From assembly GCF_000820045.1 (NCBI RefSeq), contig NZ_CDBJ01000015.1, positions 61,369 to 125,368 of the forward strand: 64,000 nucleotides of DNA. Direction: 5' to 3'. Source of the stretch: Aeromonas rivuli. GTDB taxonomy: Bacteria > Pseudomonadota > Gammaproteobacteria > Enterobacterales > Aeromonadaceae. The notes beneath the pieces are model-generated. The model made no database searches, was not told where the DNA came from, and worked only from the letters and a program-made list of their open reading frames with translations. Within the stretch, counting starts at the first letter, position 1. The number at the start of each line of letters is the position of its first letter. Positions 28,991 through 38,153 of this stretch are shown piece after piece. The position numbers were made by a program, and so were the translations under genes.

Positions 28991-30157
28991 ATGGATGAAC
29001 TCCGAGCCTGGCTGATACTGGAAAGCGTACCCGGGATAGGGCCTGTCACCGCTTCGCGTCTTTTGGCGGCCCTGGCTGAGCGTGCCGCCGCAGAAAAGCC
29101 AGAGGGTGGCATAACTGCGCTGTTTGATTGCGATGATGCCCATCTCCATGATTTAGGCCTGAAATGGGAGCAGATCAGGGCCCTGCGCCACCCCGGTGCC
29201 GGGGTAGATCAGGCGCTTGTCTGGGCTGACCGCCCCGGCAACAGACTCATTTGCCTGGGCAGTCCGGCATATCCTCCCTTGCTGCGGGAGATCCCTGCGG
29301 CCCCCCTCTTGCTCTACTGTCGCGGCGATCTTGACGCCTTGTGCTTACCGCAGATTGCCATGGTGGGCAGTCGTCACCCCAGTTATGCGGGCAAAGATAA
29401 TGCGGCCAGGCTCGCTCAGGCATTGGTGGGATCCGGACTGGCGATCACCTCGGGGTTGGCCCTTGGCATAGATGGCGTCTGCCATCAGCAAGCACTGGCC
29501 GCTGGCGGTATCACCCTTGCCGTGCTTGGCTCCGGGTTGGATCAGGTCTACCCCAAACGCCATCAACTCCTGGCTGAGCAGATCCTGGGCAATGGCGGTC
29601 TGATCATCTCCGAATTTGCACCGGACAAGGGGCCATTGGCCGAACATTTCCCCCGTCGTAACCGCATCATCAGCGGCCTCTCCCTGGGTACGCTGGTGGT
29701 CGAGGCCGCCGAGCAGAGTGGCTCTCTCATCACGGCTCGTTACGCACTGGAGCAAGGGCGTGAGGTGTTTGCCGTGCCCGGTGCCCCGCAAAACGAGCAG
29801 GCTTTGGGTTGCAACCGGCTGATCCAGCAGGGGGCCAAACTGGTACTCAATGCCGAGGATGTGCTGGCTGAACTCCACTGGACACAGATTTTCATTCCGT
29901 CAGGGGTGGGCGGGGTCCCCTCGGATGCCAGTAATGGTGGCAATATCGACGCTAATACCGCTATTAATAGTGCATTGCCTTATGCCGATTTGTTGGATAA
30001 CGTAGATTATGAGACCACGAGTGTGGATACCGTTGCCGAACGGACCGAGCTTCCTGTCGAGGTGGTACTGGGCAGATTAGTCGAGCTTGAGCTGGCAGGT
30101 GCTGTGATAGCGGTAGCCGGTGGATACGTCAAAGCGAGGAGGGCGAATCATGTTTGA
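28991..30157 (+). CDS. dprA: DNA-processing protein DprA (Smf)
   Basis: The protein is 388 residues. An N-terminal SAM-like helical domain (about 1-85) precedes the Rossmann-like DprA core with [40 protein letters not shown] and [12 protein letters not shown]. The C-terminal winged helix (about 325-385) is of the DML1-like type. DprA binds incoming single-stranded DNA and loads RecA during natural transformation. Its 3' end overlaps smg by 8 bp, so the two are translationally coupled. Confidence 0.94.
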   Translation: MDELRAWLILESVPGIGPVTASRLLAALAERAAAEKPEGGITALFDCDDAHLHDLGLKWEQIRALRHPGAGVDQALVWADRPGNRLICLGSPAYPPLLREIPAAPLLLYCRGDLDALCLPQIAMVGSRHPSYAGKDNAARLAQALVGSGLAITSGLALGIDGVCHQQALAAGGITLAVLGSGLDQVYPKRHQLLAEQILGNGGLIISEFAPDKGPLAEHFPRRNRIISGLSLGTLVVEAAEQSGSLITARYALEQGREVFAVPGAPQNEQALGCNRLIQQGAKLVLNAEDVLAELHWTQIFIPSGVGGVPSDASNGGNIDANTAINSALPYADLLDNVDYETTSVDTVAERTELPVEVVLGRLVELELAGAVIAVAGGYVKARRANHV

Positions 30158-30623
30158 TGTATTGATGTACCTTTTCGAGACCTACATCCACAGTGATGCC
30201 GATGTAACGGTCGAACAAGATGAACTCACCGACGAGTTGACCCGTGCCGGTTTCGACCAGGACGAGATCAACAAGGCCCTCAACTGGCTGGAACGGCTGG
30301 CCAATCTGCACGATAGCGAACGTGAAGTCTATGTGACCGCCAGCGCCCAGGGCTCGATGCGAATCTATGCCCCCGAAGAGTTGGTGCGTCTTGGCACCGA
30401 GTGCCGTGGCTTCATGTTGTTCCTGGAGCAGGCTCAGGTACTCAATGCCGAGACCCGCGAGATCTGCATCGAGCGACTGCTCGAACTCGACAAACCCGAT
30501 ATCGAACTCGATGACCTCAAGTGGGTCGTGATGATGGTGCTGTTCAATGTCCCCGGCAGCGAGACCGCTTACCAGCAGATGGAAGAGCTGGTGTTCGACG
30601 AGTCGGACGGCATACTGCACTGA
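30150..30623 (+). CDS. smg: Smg family protein (DUF494)
   Basis: The start at 30150 has GAGGAGG upstream and gives 157 residues, the family's length. It starts [16 protein letters not shown], the Smg signature, and is acidic and mostly helical ([23 protein letters not shown]). Function is unknown. The gene is conserved after dprA in gamma-proteobacteria and overlaps it here. Confidence 0.93.
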   Translation: MFDVLMYLFETYIHSDADVTVEQDELTDELTRAGFDQDEINKALNWLERLANLHDSEREVYVTASAQGSMRIYAPEELVRLGTECRGFMLFLEQAQVLNAETREICIERLLELDKPDIELDDLKWVVMMVLFNVPGSETAYQQMEELVFDESDGILH

Positions 30624-30676
30624 CAGCCCGGTGCCGCGCTGGTAGAATCCGGATCATCCGAATTCGAGGCGCGGCC

Positions 30677-31234
30677 ATGTCCAAGATCGACCATCAGCTC
30701 TTTTCTGCCCACGAGCATGCGCTTGAGCGTGAGCCTTGCCCCCAGTGCGGCGCTGCATTGGTGATCCGCCAAGGCAAGCACGGCCCCTTTCTCGGTTGTG
30801 CCAGCTACCCCGCCTGCGACTATATCCGTTCCCTGGCCCCATCCGGTCGCGACATCGAGAAGGTGCTGGAAGGTTCAATCTGTCCCGATTGCGGCCAGCC
30901 ACTGGCCATCAAGAAGGGACGTTATGGTCTCTTCGTCGGTTGTACCCAATACCCTGCCTGTCAGCACATGGCCTCATTGCAGGAGAGTGGTGATACCCAG
31001 ATCCCCTGTCCTGCCTGTGGCAAGGGCCATCTGCTCAGCCGCACCTCCCGTTATGGCAAGCAATTCTACAGCTGCAATGACTATCCCCATTGCAAATATG
31101 TGGTCAATGACAAGCCGGTGGCCATACCTTGTTCCGAATGTGGCTGGGCTATCATGGTCGAGAAGCGGGTGCGGGGAATATTAAGATTTATCTGCCCGCA
31201 AAAGAAATGCGGTCATCAAAGCGAGCAGGTATAA
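30677..31234 (+). CDS. Topoisomerase-type zinc-ribbon protein (YrdD-like)
   Basis: This 185-residue protein has four C4 zinc ribbons like the C-terminal repeats of DNA topoisomerase I: CPQCG...CASYPAC, CPDCG...CTQYPAC, CPACG...CNDYPHC and CSECG...CPQKKC. It has no topoisomerase catalytic domain. The E. coli relative YrdD occupies the same position between smg and tsaC. It probably binds single-stranded nucleic acid. It may be named with the topoisomerase family in other annotations without being an enzyme. Confidence 0.9.
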   Translation: MSKIDHQLFSAHEHALEREPCPQCGAALVIRQGKHGPFLGCASYPACDYIRSLAPSGRDIEKVLEGSICPDCGQPLAIKKGRYGLFVGCTQYPACQHMASLQESGDTQIPCPACGKGHLLSRTSRYGKQFYSCNDYPHCKYVVNDKPVAIPCSECGWAIMVEKRVRGILRFICPQKKCGHQSEQV

Positions 31235-31269
31235 TCGCGCCGCCGTCGAGCGAGCGAAACGTTTGCGGT
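31230..31269 (+). promoter_or_regulatory. purE promoter with candidate PurR operator
   Basis: A consensus -10 box TATAAT lies at 31230-31235, overlapping the end of the upstream gene. About 20 bp later, AGCGAAACGTTTGCGG (31253-31268) matches the PurR palindrome ACGCAAACGTTTGCGT at 12 of 16 positions, including the AAACGTTTGCG core. Its place just past the start site fits repression of purE by PurR with purine corepressor. Confidence 0.65.
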
Positions 31270-31307
31270 AACTTCAACCCCCCACTTGGAGTAAGGAAAT
31301 TCCCACC

Positions 31308-31814
31308 ATGAATAAACCGTTTGTTGCTGTGCTGATGGGTTCTGATTCAGATTTCCCCGTGATGCAGACCACCTTGGAAGTACTCAAGTCCTTCGATATC
31401 ACAGTGGAAGTGAAAGTCACCTCTGCGCACCGTACCCCGGCTGCGACCCACCAGTACGTCACCGATGCCGAAGCCCGTGGTTGCAAGGTCTTCATCTGTG
31501 CTGCTGGTTTGGCTGCGCACCTGGCCGGTGCCGTTGCCGGTATCACCACTCGTCCCGTGATCGGTGTGCCCATAGACGGTGGCCCGCTCAAGGGTCTGGA
31601 TGCTCTGCTCTCCACCGTGCAGATGCCGGGTGGCGTGCCGGTTGCGACCGTTGCCATCGGCAAGGCTGGTGCCAAGAACGCAGGTTATCTGGCCGCACAG
31701 ATGCTGGCCGTGGCCGATGACGCCCTGGCCGTCAAGGTACGTGCCGAGCGTCAGAAAAATGCCGAAGAAGTGATGGCCAAAGATGCCGCCCTTCAGGCTC
31801 AGTTGCTGAAATAA
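31308..31814 (+). CDS. purE: N5-carboxyaminoimidazole ribonucleotide mutase
   Basis: The 168 residues match class I PurE (E. coli 169). Motifs seen are MGSDSDFPVM, SAHRTP and GLAAHLAGAVAG. Class I PurE interconverts N5-CAIR and CAIR in purine synthesis and normally depends on PurK for its substrate. purK usually follows purE, but here a terminator and tsaC follow. PurK must be elsewhere or replaced. The gene has a PurR-like site upstream. Confidence 0.96.
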   Translation: MNKPFVAVLMGSDSDFPVMQTTLEVLKSFDITVEVKVTSAHRTPAATHQYVTDAEARGCKVFICAAGLAAHLAGAVAGITTRPVIGVPIDGGPLKGLDALLSTVQMPGGVPVATVAIGKAGAKNAGYLAAQMLAVADDALAVKVRAERQKNAEEVMAKDAALQAQLLK

Positions 31815-31819
31815 GTCCC

Positions 31820-31848
31820 ATGCGGCAGCTCGGCTGCCGCATTTTTTT
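31820..31848 (+). terminator. Rho-independent terminator after purE
   Basis: ATGCGGCAGC and GCTGCCGCAT form a 10-bp stem with a TCG loop, followed by seven Ts. It falls between purE and tsaC, at the place where purK sits in related genomes. Confidence 0.92.
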
Positions 31849-31863
31849 GATACAGAATCTCCT

Positions 31864-32424
31864 ATGCAGAACGAATTCGAACAAGCCGTCGCCGCCCTTC
31901 GTGCTGGCGGCGTCATTGCCTATGCCACCGAGGCTGTATTTGGCCTGGGGTGCGACCCCGATAACCAGGCTGCCGTGCAGCAGTTGCTCGCCATCAAACA
32001 GCGGCCGATGGAGAAGGGGCTTATCTTGATTGCCGCCGATCTGGCCCAGCTGGAGGCTTATATCGACCTGACCCAGTTGAGCGCCGAGCAGCGCGCCCAG
32101 GTACTGGCCAGCTGGCCCGGCCCCTTCACCTGGATCATGCCAGCCAGGGCTCATACCCCTGACTGGCTGACTGGCCGATTCGATACCCTGGCAGTACGGA
32201 TTAGTGCCCACCCCCAGGTTCAGGCCCTGTGTCGTGCCTTCGGCAAGCCACTGGTATCGACCAGTGCCAATCTGACTGGTGAAGAGCCGGCCCGCAATAT
32301 TGCCCAGATACCGCCCGGGCTGGCCGAACAACTGGCGCATATACAGGCCGGGGAGGTGGGCGGGCTGTGCAACCCGTCCGAGATCAAGGATGCCCGCACT
32401 GGTGCCCTGATCCGTCCCTCCTGA
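31864..32424 (+). CDS. tsaC: Threonylcarbamoyl-AMP synthase TsaC
   Basis: The protein is 186 residues with the YrdC/Sua5 fold: TEAVFGLGCDP, the KR-containing loop IKQRPMEKGLILIA and the conserved STSANLTGE. It makes threonylcarbamoyl-AMP for the t6A37 modification of ANN-decoding tRNAs. No clear ribosome site precedes the ATG, and it starts 16 bp after a strong terminator, so its promoter is unclear. tsaC-hemF-aroE order is conserved in gamma-proteobacteria. Confidence 0.94.
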   Translation: MQNEFEQAVAALRAGGVIAYATEAVFGLGCDPDNQAAVQQLLAIKQRPMEKGLILIAADLAQLEAYIDLTQLSAEQRAQVLASWPGPFTWIMPARAHTPDWLTGRFDTLAVRISAHPQVQALCRAFGKPLVSTSANLTGEEPARNIAQIPPGLAEQLAHIQAGEVGGLCNPSEIKDARTGALIRPS

Positions 32425-33414
<990 letters not shown>

Positions 33415-33417
33415 TGG

Positions 33418-33443
33418 AAAGGGTCGCTGAGGCGGCCCTTTTT
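33418..33443 (+). terminator. Terminator after hemF
   Basis: GGGTCGC and GCGGCCC pair (one T-G wobble) around a TGAG loop, followed by five Ts, directly after the hemF stop. Confidence 0.85.
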
Positions 33444-33517
33444 CATGGGGATTGAACTTGTCCCATGCGGGGAAAAGCCGTTAAATCGGATCACTCTTTC
33501 CTAGATGGACACTCGTG

Positions 33518-34339
33518 ATGGACAGGTATGCGGTATTCGGTCACCCGGTGCGACACAGCAAGTCGCCCTTCATTCACACCCTGTTTGCCCGGCAGACCCA
33601 GCAGCAGCTGGAGTATGGACTGGCCGATCCCGAGCCGGACGAGTTTGCCGCTGCGCTGCGTCGCTTCTTTGTCGAGGGAGGCAAGGGTTGCAATATTACC
33701 GTGCCTTTCAAGGAGCAGGCGTTCGTCCTGGTCGACAGCCTGAGCCTGCGTGCCAAGCTGGCGGGGGCCATCAACACCATCAAGCTGACCGATGATGGCC
33801 TGCTGCTTGGCGACAATACCGATGGGGCCGGTCTGGTGGCTGACCTCAAGGCTCAGGGAATTATCCTGGCCGAGAGTCGCATTCTGCTGCTCGGCGCGGG
33901 TGGCGCGGCTCGTGGTGCCATTGCTCCCCTGTTGGCGGAAGGGCCCAGCGCTCTGGTTGTCGCCAACCGTACCCATGACAAGGCGGCTCAGCTGGCCCAG
34001 CGCTTCGCCAGCCTGGGGCCTATAGTCGCGGCGCAATATGATGCGCTCACGGGGCCGTTCGACCTGGTGATCAACTCCACCTCAGCCAGTCTGCAGGGGG
34101 CTCTGCCAGCGATCTCGCCCACGCTCATCCATGCTGATGTTGCCGTGTATGACATGATGTATGGCGCAGATGACACGGCATTCAATGCCTGGGCCAGGGA
34201 ACAAGGCGCGCGCAAGATCATGGATGGGCTCGGCATGCTGGTGCAACAAGCCGCCGAGGCCTTCACCATTTGGCGGGGCATACGCCCTGGCACAACCCAG
34301 GTGCTACGGGAACTGAAACGCAACCTGGAAGGGGGATGA
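33518..34339 (+). CDS. aroE: Shikimate dehydrogenase
   Basis: The ATG at 33518 (a GTG lies one codon upstream) gives 273 residues. Motifs: FGHPVRHSKSP at the start, NITVPFKEQA with the catalytic lysine, GDNTDGAGLV with the aspartate, and the NADP-binding GAGGAARGAI. It reduces 3-dehydroshikimate to shikimate with NADPH. It ends the purE-tsaC-hemF-aroE run. Beyond it lies about 1 kb without protein genes but with small RNAs. Confidence 0.96.
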   Translation: MDRYAVFGHPVRHSKSPFIHTLFARQTQQQLEYGLADPEPDEFAAALRRFFVEGGKGCNITVPFKEQAFVLVDSLSLRAKLAGAINTIKLTDDGLLLGDNTDGAGLVADLKAQGIILAESRILLLGAGGAARGAIAPLLAEGPSALVVANRTHDKAAQLAQRFASLGPIVAAQYDALTGPFDLVINSTSASLQGALPAISPTLIHADVAVYDMMYGADDTAFNAWAREQGARKIMDGLGMLVQQAAEAFTIWRGIRPGTTQVLRELKRNLEGG

Positions 34340-34552
34340 CGCAGAGCATTTCCAGACCAGGCGATGGGGCAGGGGACCGCGCAGCGGCCCTCTTTCCCCA
34401 TGCTACGGATGGGGGCTAGGATCCCTGGCTACATGCATCGCTATCGGTGGGGAAACTAGCCGGTCACCCTCTACTGCGGGATAAGGACTTCCTCAGAGCC
34501 TTCTTCAACTCGACATTTGACACGCCACCCCATTAAAACTCATAAATATCAA
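34340..34552. other. Noncoding sequence after aroE
   Basis: No open frame of note is present. It includes a weak hairpin after aroE (near 34369-34394) and a consensus -35 hexamer TTGACA at 34517-34522, with CATAAA 18 bp later (34541-34546), the probable promoter of the next RNA. Confidence 0.5.
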
Positions 34553-34709
34553 TGCATTACCTTATTTGTCGTTCTTGCTGTCTAGACCAGCCAAGTTTTT
34601 TTTCAGGAGAGTGGAACTTTGTCATTATCGCGCTGACTAACTAGATAGTTGAGGAAGTGCTAGTTAGTCACCTTTATAACACCCCGGTATTCGTACTGGG
34701 GTTTTTTTT
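34553..34709 (+). ncRNA. Candidate small RNA upstream of Spot 42
   Basis: A TTGACA-N18-CATAAA promoter predicts a start near 34553. The transcript would contain a perfect 10-bp stem GACTAACTAG (34635-34644) with CTAGTTAGTC (34660-34669) around a 15-base loop holding a GGA. It would end at a textbook terminator: CCCCGGTA-TTCG-TACTGGGG (34682-34701) and eight Ts. Two more GGA triplets (AGGAG, TGGAAC) precede the stem. No open frame covers it. I do not recognise the RNA. The structure strongly suggests a transcribed regulatory RNA of about 157 nt. The 5' end is uncertain. Confidence 0.65.
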
Positions 34710-34811
34710 ATCCACTTGAAAATTATAAAGAAAAGTCACATTGAGCTTCAGTGAAACTTTGTTACATAAATTACTTTCACTTTTTTGCCGCTTTGATGTA
34801 CAGTTGTTGAC

Positions 34812-34915
34812 GTAGGGTACAGAGGTAAGATGTTCTATCTTTCAGACCTTTTATTTCACGTAATTGAATGTGGCTGAATAGCTGCCCCGATGAGCTCTCG
34901 TCGGGGTGTTTTTTT
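34812..34915 (+). ncRNA. spf: Spot 42 RNA
   Basis: The sequence starts GTAGGGTACAGAGGTAAGAT and continues with the conserved unstructured regions (TTCTATCTTTCAGACC, TTTCACGTAATTGAA), which I recognise as E. coli Spot 42. It ends in a CCCCGA/TCGGGG hairpin with a T run, for about 104 nt (E. coli 109). Spot 42 is an Hfq-dependent sRNA that represses catabolic genes such as galK and is itself repressed by CRP-cAMP. The position next to engB is conserved, although polA is not beside it here. I could not place a good CRP site upstream. Confidence 0.95.
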
Positions 34916-34973
34916 ATGCGTCCGATTTAGAGTAAAGACTTTAAAAATGGCGACTCTTTGATAAAATAGAGCG

Positions 34974-35080
34974 GTTTCTTGGGTAAACCCAGTTGTCATT
35001 TGTTCTCAAGACCCATTTCTTCCCAATTTTGCATTGCTTCTTCAGGCCGGTCTCCTACTCAGGGTACTGGCCTCATTTTT
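34974..35080 (+). ncRNA. Candidate small RNA downstream of Spot 42
   Basis: A TAAAAT -10-like box (34962-34967) precedes about 107 nt without coding potential. The end is an 8-bp stem AGGCCGGT (35044-35051) with ACTGGCCT (35066-35073), one G-T pair and a 14-base loop, then ATTTTT. A pyrimidine-rich unstructured middle (TTCTTCCCAATTTTGC) could pair with mRNA. Vibrionaceae also have an extra sRNA between spf and engB (VSsrna24 in Aliivibrio, from memory). Homology to it is not established. The -35 box is weak, so the start is approximate. Confidence 0.5.
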
Positions 35081-35280
35081 GTGTCTGTCTCGCGCCTGCC
35101 GCGGTCTATTTTGGTAATTTAATTACATTTTTCTGTATGGAACTGTTTTTTATTGCCCTTAATCAGTGAAGGTCTGAAAACGTTATCAAGTTGCTTAATT
35201 GTTTATTCTTAAAGAGAATTAAATATTTTATCTATTTAAAACAATTAATTGCATAAGAAGCCTCGAATGGAGAATATCGA
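35081..35280. other. AT-rich noncoding stretch
   Basis: This 200-bp segment is much richer in A and T than the surrounding genes, especially 35190-35260 (runs such as TTAAAACAATTAATTG). I see no open frame, stem-loop or terminator. It may be curved DNA or a binding region for nucleoid proteins. Confidence 0.5.
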
Positions 35281-35320
35281 GCAGGTGAGCAGGTGAGCAG
35301 GTGAGCAGGTGAGCAGGTGG
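35281..35320. repeat. Five tandem copies of an 8-bp unit (GCAGGTGA)
   Basis: Four exact GCAGGTGA units and a fifth, GCAGGTGG, lie head to tail, preceded by GA. The array is outside any coding region, 56 bp beyond the engB stop. Copy number could vary by slippage. Confidence 0.95.
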
Positions 35321-35329
35321 GGGAAAGGG

Positions 35330-35364
35330 TTTCAATTAGCGGAGCCCAGCTCCGCTAATTGAAA
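35330..35364. repeat. 16-bp perfect inverted repeat beyond engB
   Basis: TTTCAATTAGCGGAGC and its exact complement flank a CCA loop. It would make a very stable hairpin on either strand. On the minus strand the stem ends in AAACCC, so no T tract follows. It may stop transcription or protect the engB 3' end, but it is not a standard intrinsic terminator. Confidence 0.85.
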
Positions 35365-35375
35365 AATGGCGGGGT

Positions 35376-36026
35376 TTAATCGGCGTCATGCTCGACGTCG
35401 AAGTTCCCTTCAGCGGTGTCACCCGCGAGGTACCAACCAGTCAGGGTCTGCGCCAGCTTTTCCAGCCCGATCTGATTGAGGGAGGAGAATGCCTCGACCT
35501 GGATCTGGGGACCCAGATTGGCAACAGCCTGACGCACCTTGATCACCTGGGTGTTACGCGGGCCTGGGCTCAGCTTGTCCGCCTTGGTCAGCAGCAGCAT
35601 GACAGGCAGTTCGCGGTGGGAGCTCCACTCCAGCATGTTCATGTCGGTTTCCTTGAGCGGGTGGCGGATATCCATCAGGATCACCAGACCTTTCAAGGAC
35701 TCACGGCGTTGCAAATATTCGGCCAGTGACTTTTGCCACTTTAGCTTCATTTCCAGTGGAACCTGGGCATAACCATAACCTGGCAAGTCGACCAGACGTT
35801 TGCCGGGTTCCAGTTCAAACAGGTTGATCAACTGGGTCCGGCCGGGGGTTTTACTGGTCCGGGCCAGGTTCTTGTGCTTGGTTAAGGTGTTCAATGCTGA
35901 TGACTTGCCTGCGTTGGAACGCCCGGCAAACGCAATCTCGACACCCCCATCATTTGGTAGGTGACGGATGTCGGGTGCGCTGGTCACAAAATGCACCTTA
36001 TTGAAATTCAGAGTTTGTGTATCCAA
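35376..36026 (-). CDS. engB: Ribosome-biogenesis GTP-binding protein EngB (YsxC/YihA)
   Basis: The 216-residue protein has the Era-like GTPase motifs in order: G1 [10 protein letters not shown]2 region [10 protein letters not shown]3 DLPGYG, G4 TKADK and G5 near FSSLN. It starts [20 protein letters not shown]. EngB aids assembly of the large ribosomal subunit. Position near spf and csrC matches E. coli yihA. The divergent neighbour is cytochrome c4. Confidence 0.96.
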   Translation of the reverse strand: MDTQTLNFNKVHFVTSAPDIRHLPNDGGVEIAFAGRSNAGKSSALNTLTKHKNLARTSKTPGRTQLINLFELEPGKRLVDLPGYGYAQVPLEMKLKWQKSLAEYLQRRESLKGLVILMDIRHPLKETDMNMLEWSSHRELPVMLLLTKADKLSPGPRNTQVIKVRQAVANLGPQIQVEAFSSLNQIGLEKLAQTLTGWYLAGDTAEGNFDVEHDAD

Positions 36027-36167
36027 CGTAAATTCCCCATGGAGAGAGAGGGTTATAGAGTTACTTTTTTGTGAAATCGTGTAAAATGGCGTCGCTTAAA
36101 CGCGTTTATTTTAACATGCCTTCAGCGGCATGGGATCGGAAGCCTAATAACGAGAAGTTGGAACGCC

Positions 36168-36785
36168 ATGAAGAACCTAGTCATTACTCTTGCTCTGATG
36201 GTTGGCGTAACGGGGATGGCACAAGCCACAGGCGATGCCGCTGCGGGACAAACCAAGTCGGCGGTCTGCGCTGCATGTCATGGACCGGACGGAAACAGCC
36301 CGGCTGATATTTACCCCAAGCTCACTGGCCAGCACGCATCATATATTAAAAAACAATTAGTGGAACTGAAGGCTGCCGCTTCTGGTAACACGGGTCGCGC
36401 TTCTCCCATCATGGGAGCCATGGCTTTGCCCCTGTCAGAGCAGGATATGGACGACCTGGCCGCCTACTTCTCCAGCCAACAAATTACACCGGTTGCCGTT
36501 CCTGATGAGGTCGTTGCCGCTGGCAAGGCGCTCTATATGGGCGGTGACATGAGCCGCGGTCTGCCTGCTTGTTCTTCTTGTCATGGCCCCCGTGGTGCCG
36601 GCGTAGAGCAGGCGAAGTACCCCAGCCTGTCCGGTCAACATCCTGCCTACATCAAGGCGCAGCTGGAAGGCTTCCGTGCCGCCACCCGCGACAATGATCC
36701 CAATGGCATGATGCGAGACATCGCCAAGAAGCTGACGGACAAGGACATCGAGATTTTGTCCAAATATGTGCCAGGGTTGCACTAA
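36168..36785 (+). CDS. Periplasmic diheme cytochrome c4
   Basis: The 205-residue precursor has a Sec signal peptide (MKNLVITLALMVGVTGMAQA, cut after residue 20) and two cytochrome c domains with heme sites C34-x2-C37-H38 (CAACH) and C135-x2-C138-H139 (CSSCH). Distal methionine candidates lie in each half (near SPIMGAM and GMMRD). Cytochrome c4 carries electrons to terminal oxidases. The gene beside engB is also found in vibrios. It ends with a strong terminator. Confidence 0.94.
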   Translation: MKNLVITLALMVGVTGMAQATGDAAAGQTKSAVCAACHGPDGNSPADIYPKLTGQHASYIKKQLVELKAAASGNTGRASPIMGAMALPLSEQDMDDLAAYFSSQQITPVAVPDEVVAAGKALYMGGDMSRGLPACSSCHGPRGAGVEQAKYPSLSGQHPAYIKAQLEGFRAATRDNDPNGMMRDIAKKLTDKDIEILSKYVPGLH

Positions 36786-36829
36786 CTGGCGCGCGACAGA
36801 ATCTTTGCTGTGATTGCATCAGCGCAACA

Positions 36830-36860
36830 AACAGGGAGCCCTTGGGCTCCCTGTTTTGTT
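36830..36860 (+). terminator. Rho-independent terminator after cytochrome c4
   Basis: AACAGGGAGCCC and GGGCTCCCTGTT form a perfect 12-bp stem with a TT loop, followed by TTGTTTT. Confidence 0.93.
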
Positions 36861-37049
36861 TTCGGTGGCTTTGACCAGTTTCCCTGTGCGAGATCCACCA
36901 TTTCCCTCGGCGGCCCAGGCTGAAAAAATTGCATTAAATAAAATAAAGTTATTATTTTTTAATTGGTTATTCATTGCCTATGCAGTTTGGCCCCTCCCTT
37001 GAGACTGAGCTCGGATTGAGCCAGTCATCGAACTTGGTAAAGTGGTAAC

Positions 37050-37370
37050 AAGGAAACGGCCCAAGGATTGGGTCAAGGCTTCACCCAGGGAGTGGTGAGG
37101 GCAGGACGCCGGGAATGGCAGGGTGCCAGGCAAGGGAGTGAAAGATCAGGATGGTGACCTCTCGGGAAGAGAGGGTGATGCGGGACGCAACCACCTTGAC
37201 GCGTTACAGGCGAGTAGAGCGTCGAGTCAAGCAAGCACACGCATATTCAGGAACGATCAATAAGGTCAGGATGACCATAAAAAGATATGAAGCGAGGCGT
37301 CAGGGAAGGGCGACATCGACAGGAATAGGACTCGCACAAGCATATCGGGGCAGCTTCGGCTGCCTTTTTT
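37050..37370 (+). ncRNA. csrC: CsrB/CsrC-family CsrA-sequestering RNA
   Basis: About 14 GGA triplets occur in roughly 320 bases, many in AGGA, CGGGA or GGGA contexts. Several sit in hairpin loops that match CsrA-binding sites: CCCAA-GGA-TTGGG near 37061, CTCT-CGGGA-AGAG near 37160, TGCG-GGA-CGCA near 37180 and GGTCA-GGA-TGACC near 37264. The 3' end is a GGCAGC-TTCG-GCTGCC stem with six Ts. A TTGAGC-N16-TAAAGT promoter (37016-37043) predicts the start near 37050. In E. coli, csrC also lies between engB (yihA) and yihI. Such RNAs titrate CsrA and are activated by BarA-UvrY. No UvrY box was identified. Confidence 0.93.
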
Positions 37371-37586
37371 CTATTGGATGATTAACCCGGGCCGACATTT
37401 TGTGTCAAAATACCAGCAACATGCCCAGAGGATACCGATCCTGCGGTGTTCAGCTGCCTTGCGAGGCACAAATGATGCTGGATCCTGTGCTCGTCCTCAT
37501 TATTCACTGTCAGCATCCTATCCCGCCAGACGCCCCAGGTGTCTTGTGACGGGTTTTATATATTCAGCAATGTCCCGGAGTCATTC

Positions 37587-38153
37587 ATGTCTGCCAAACA
37601 ACCCACTCGCAAACCCACCGGTAAGCGCAAAGAATCAGATACCAGCGCCCTGGAAGGCCGCGAGCGTAAACGTGCTGCCAAGCGCAAAGGCTTGAAGGCA
37701 GGGACTCGCCAGCAGGTTGCCGAGCCCAAAAACAGTGGCAACAAACAGGCGCAGGATCCCCGTCTGGGCTCCCGCAAGCCGGTCGTCTTGATTGTGGATG
37801 ACAAACAGAGCAAGCCGAAGCCAGCCAAAGCCCCCAGAGAGAAGATCCTCAAGCTGACTCCCGAGCAGGAGCTGGCCGCCATCGAGAACGACGATCGCCT
37901 CAACGACTTCCTCGATCGTCTGGATGAGGGTGAGACCCTGAGCGCCGCCGATCAGGCTTGGGTCGATCAGCGGGTCGATCGTTATCAGGAACTGATGGAC
38001 GAACTCGGCATCATAGATGACGAGGATGAGGAGGAGCCGGCGATCATGGATGACTTCGAAGAGGCCCAGGCCCCGGCGACCGAAGAAGATCTGTGGGATC
38101 GCTTTAACAAGGCCGACTATCAGCCACAGCCCGTTGAGCCCAAGAAGAAGTGA
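37587..38153 (+). CDS. yihI: YihI, GTPase-activating protein for Der
   Basis: The start at 37587 gives 188 residues. The N-terminal third is very basic and disordered (KQPTRKPTGKRKESD; ERKRAAKRKGLKAGTRQQ), and the centre and C-terminus are acidic (IIDDEDEEEP), a typical YihI layout with the conserved LNDFLDRLDEGETL segment. YihI stimulates Der (EngA) GTPase and tunes ribosome assembly. It lies after csrC and before hemN, as in E. coli. Its stop overlaps the next gene's GTG start (GTGA). Confidence 0.93.
   Translation: MSAKQPTRKPTGKRKESDTSALEGRERKRAAKRKGLKAGTRQQVAEPKNSGNKQAQDPRLGSRKPVVLIVDDKQSKPKPAKAPREKILKLTPEQELAAIENDDRLNDFLDRLDEGETLSAADQAWVDQRVDRYQELMDELGIIDDEDEEEPAIMDDFEEAQAPATEEDLWDRFNKADYQPQPVEPKKK

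Noticed and set aside
34740..34811. CRP site upstream of Spot 42
   Set aside because: GTGA-like and TTACA-like halves occur, but with seven rather than six bases between them, so I do not call a site.
35281..35320. Octamer array considered as origin iterons or CRISPR
   Set aside because: Units are only 8 bp, directly joined, and no replication initiator gene or spacer is present.
37151..37381. 76-codon plus-strand frame
   Set aside because: It lies within the CsrC-type RNA and spans its terminator. The GGA hairpins explain the sequence better.
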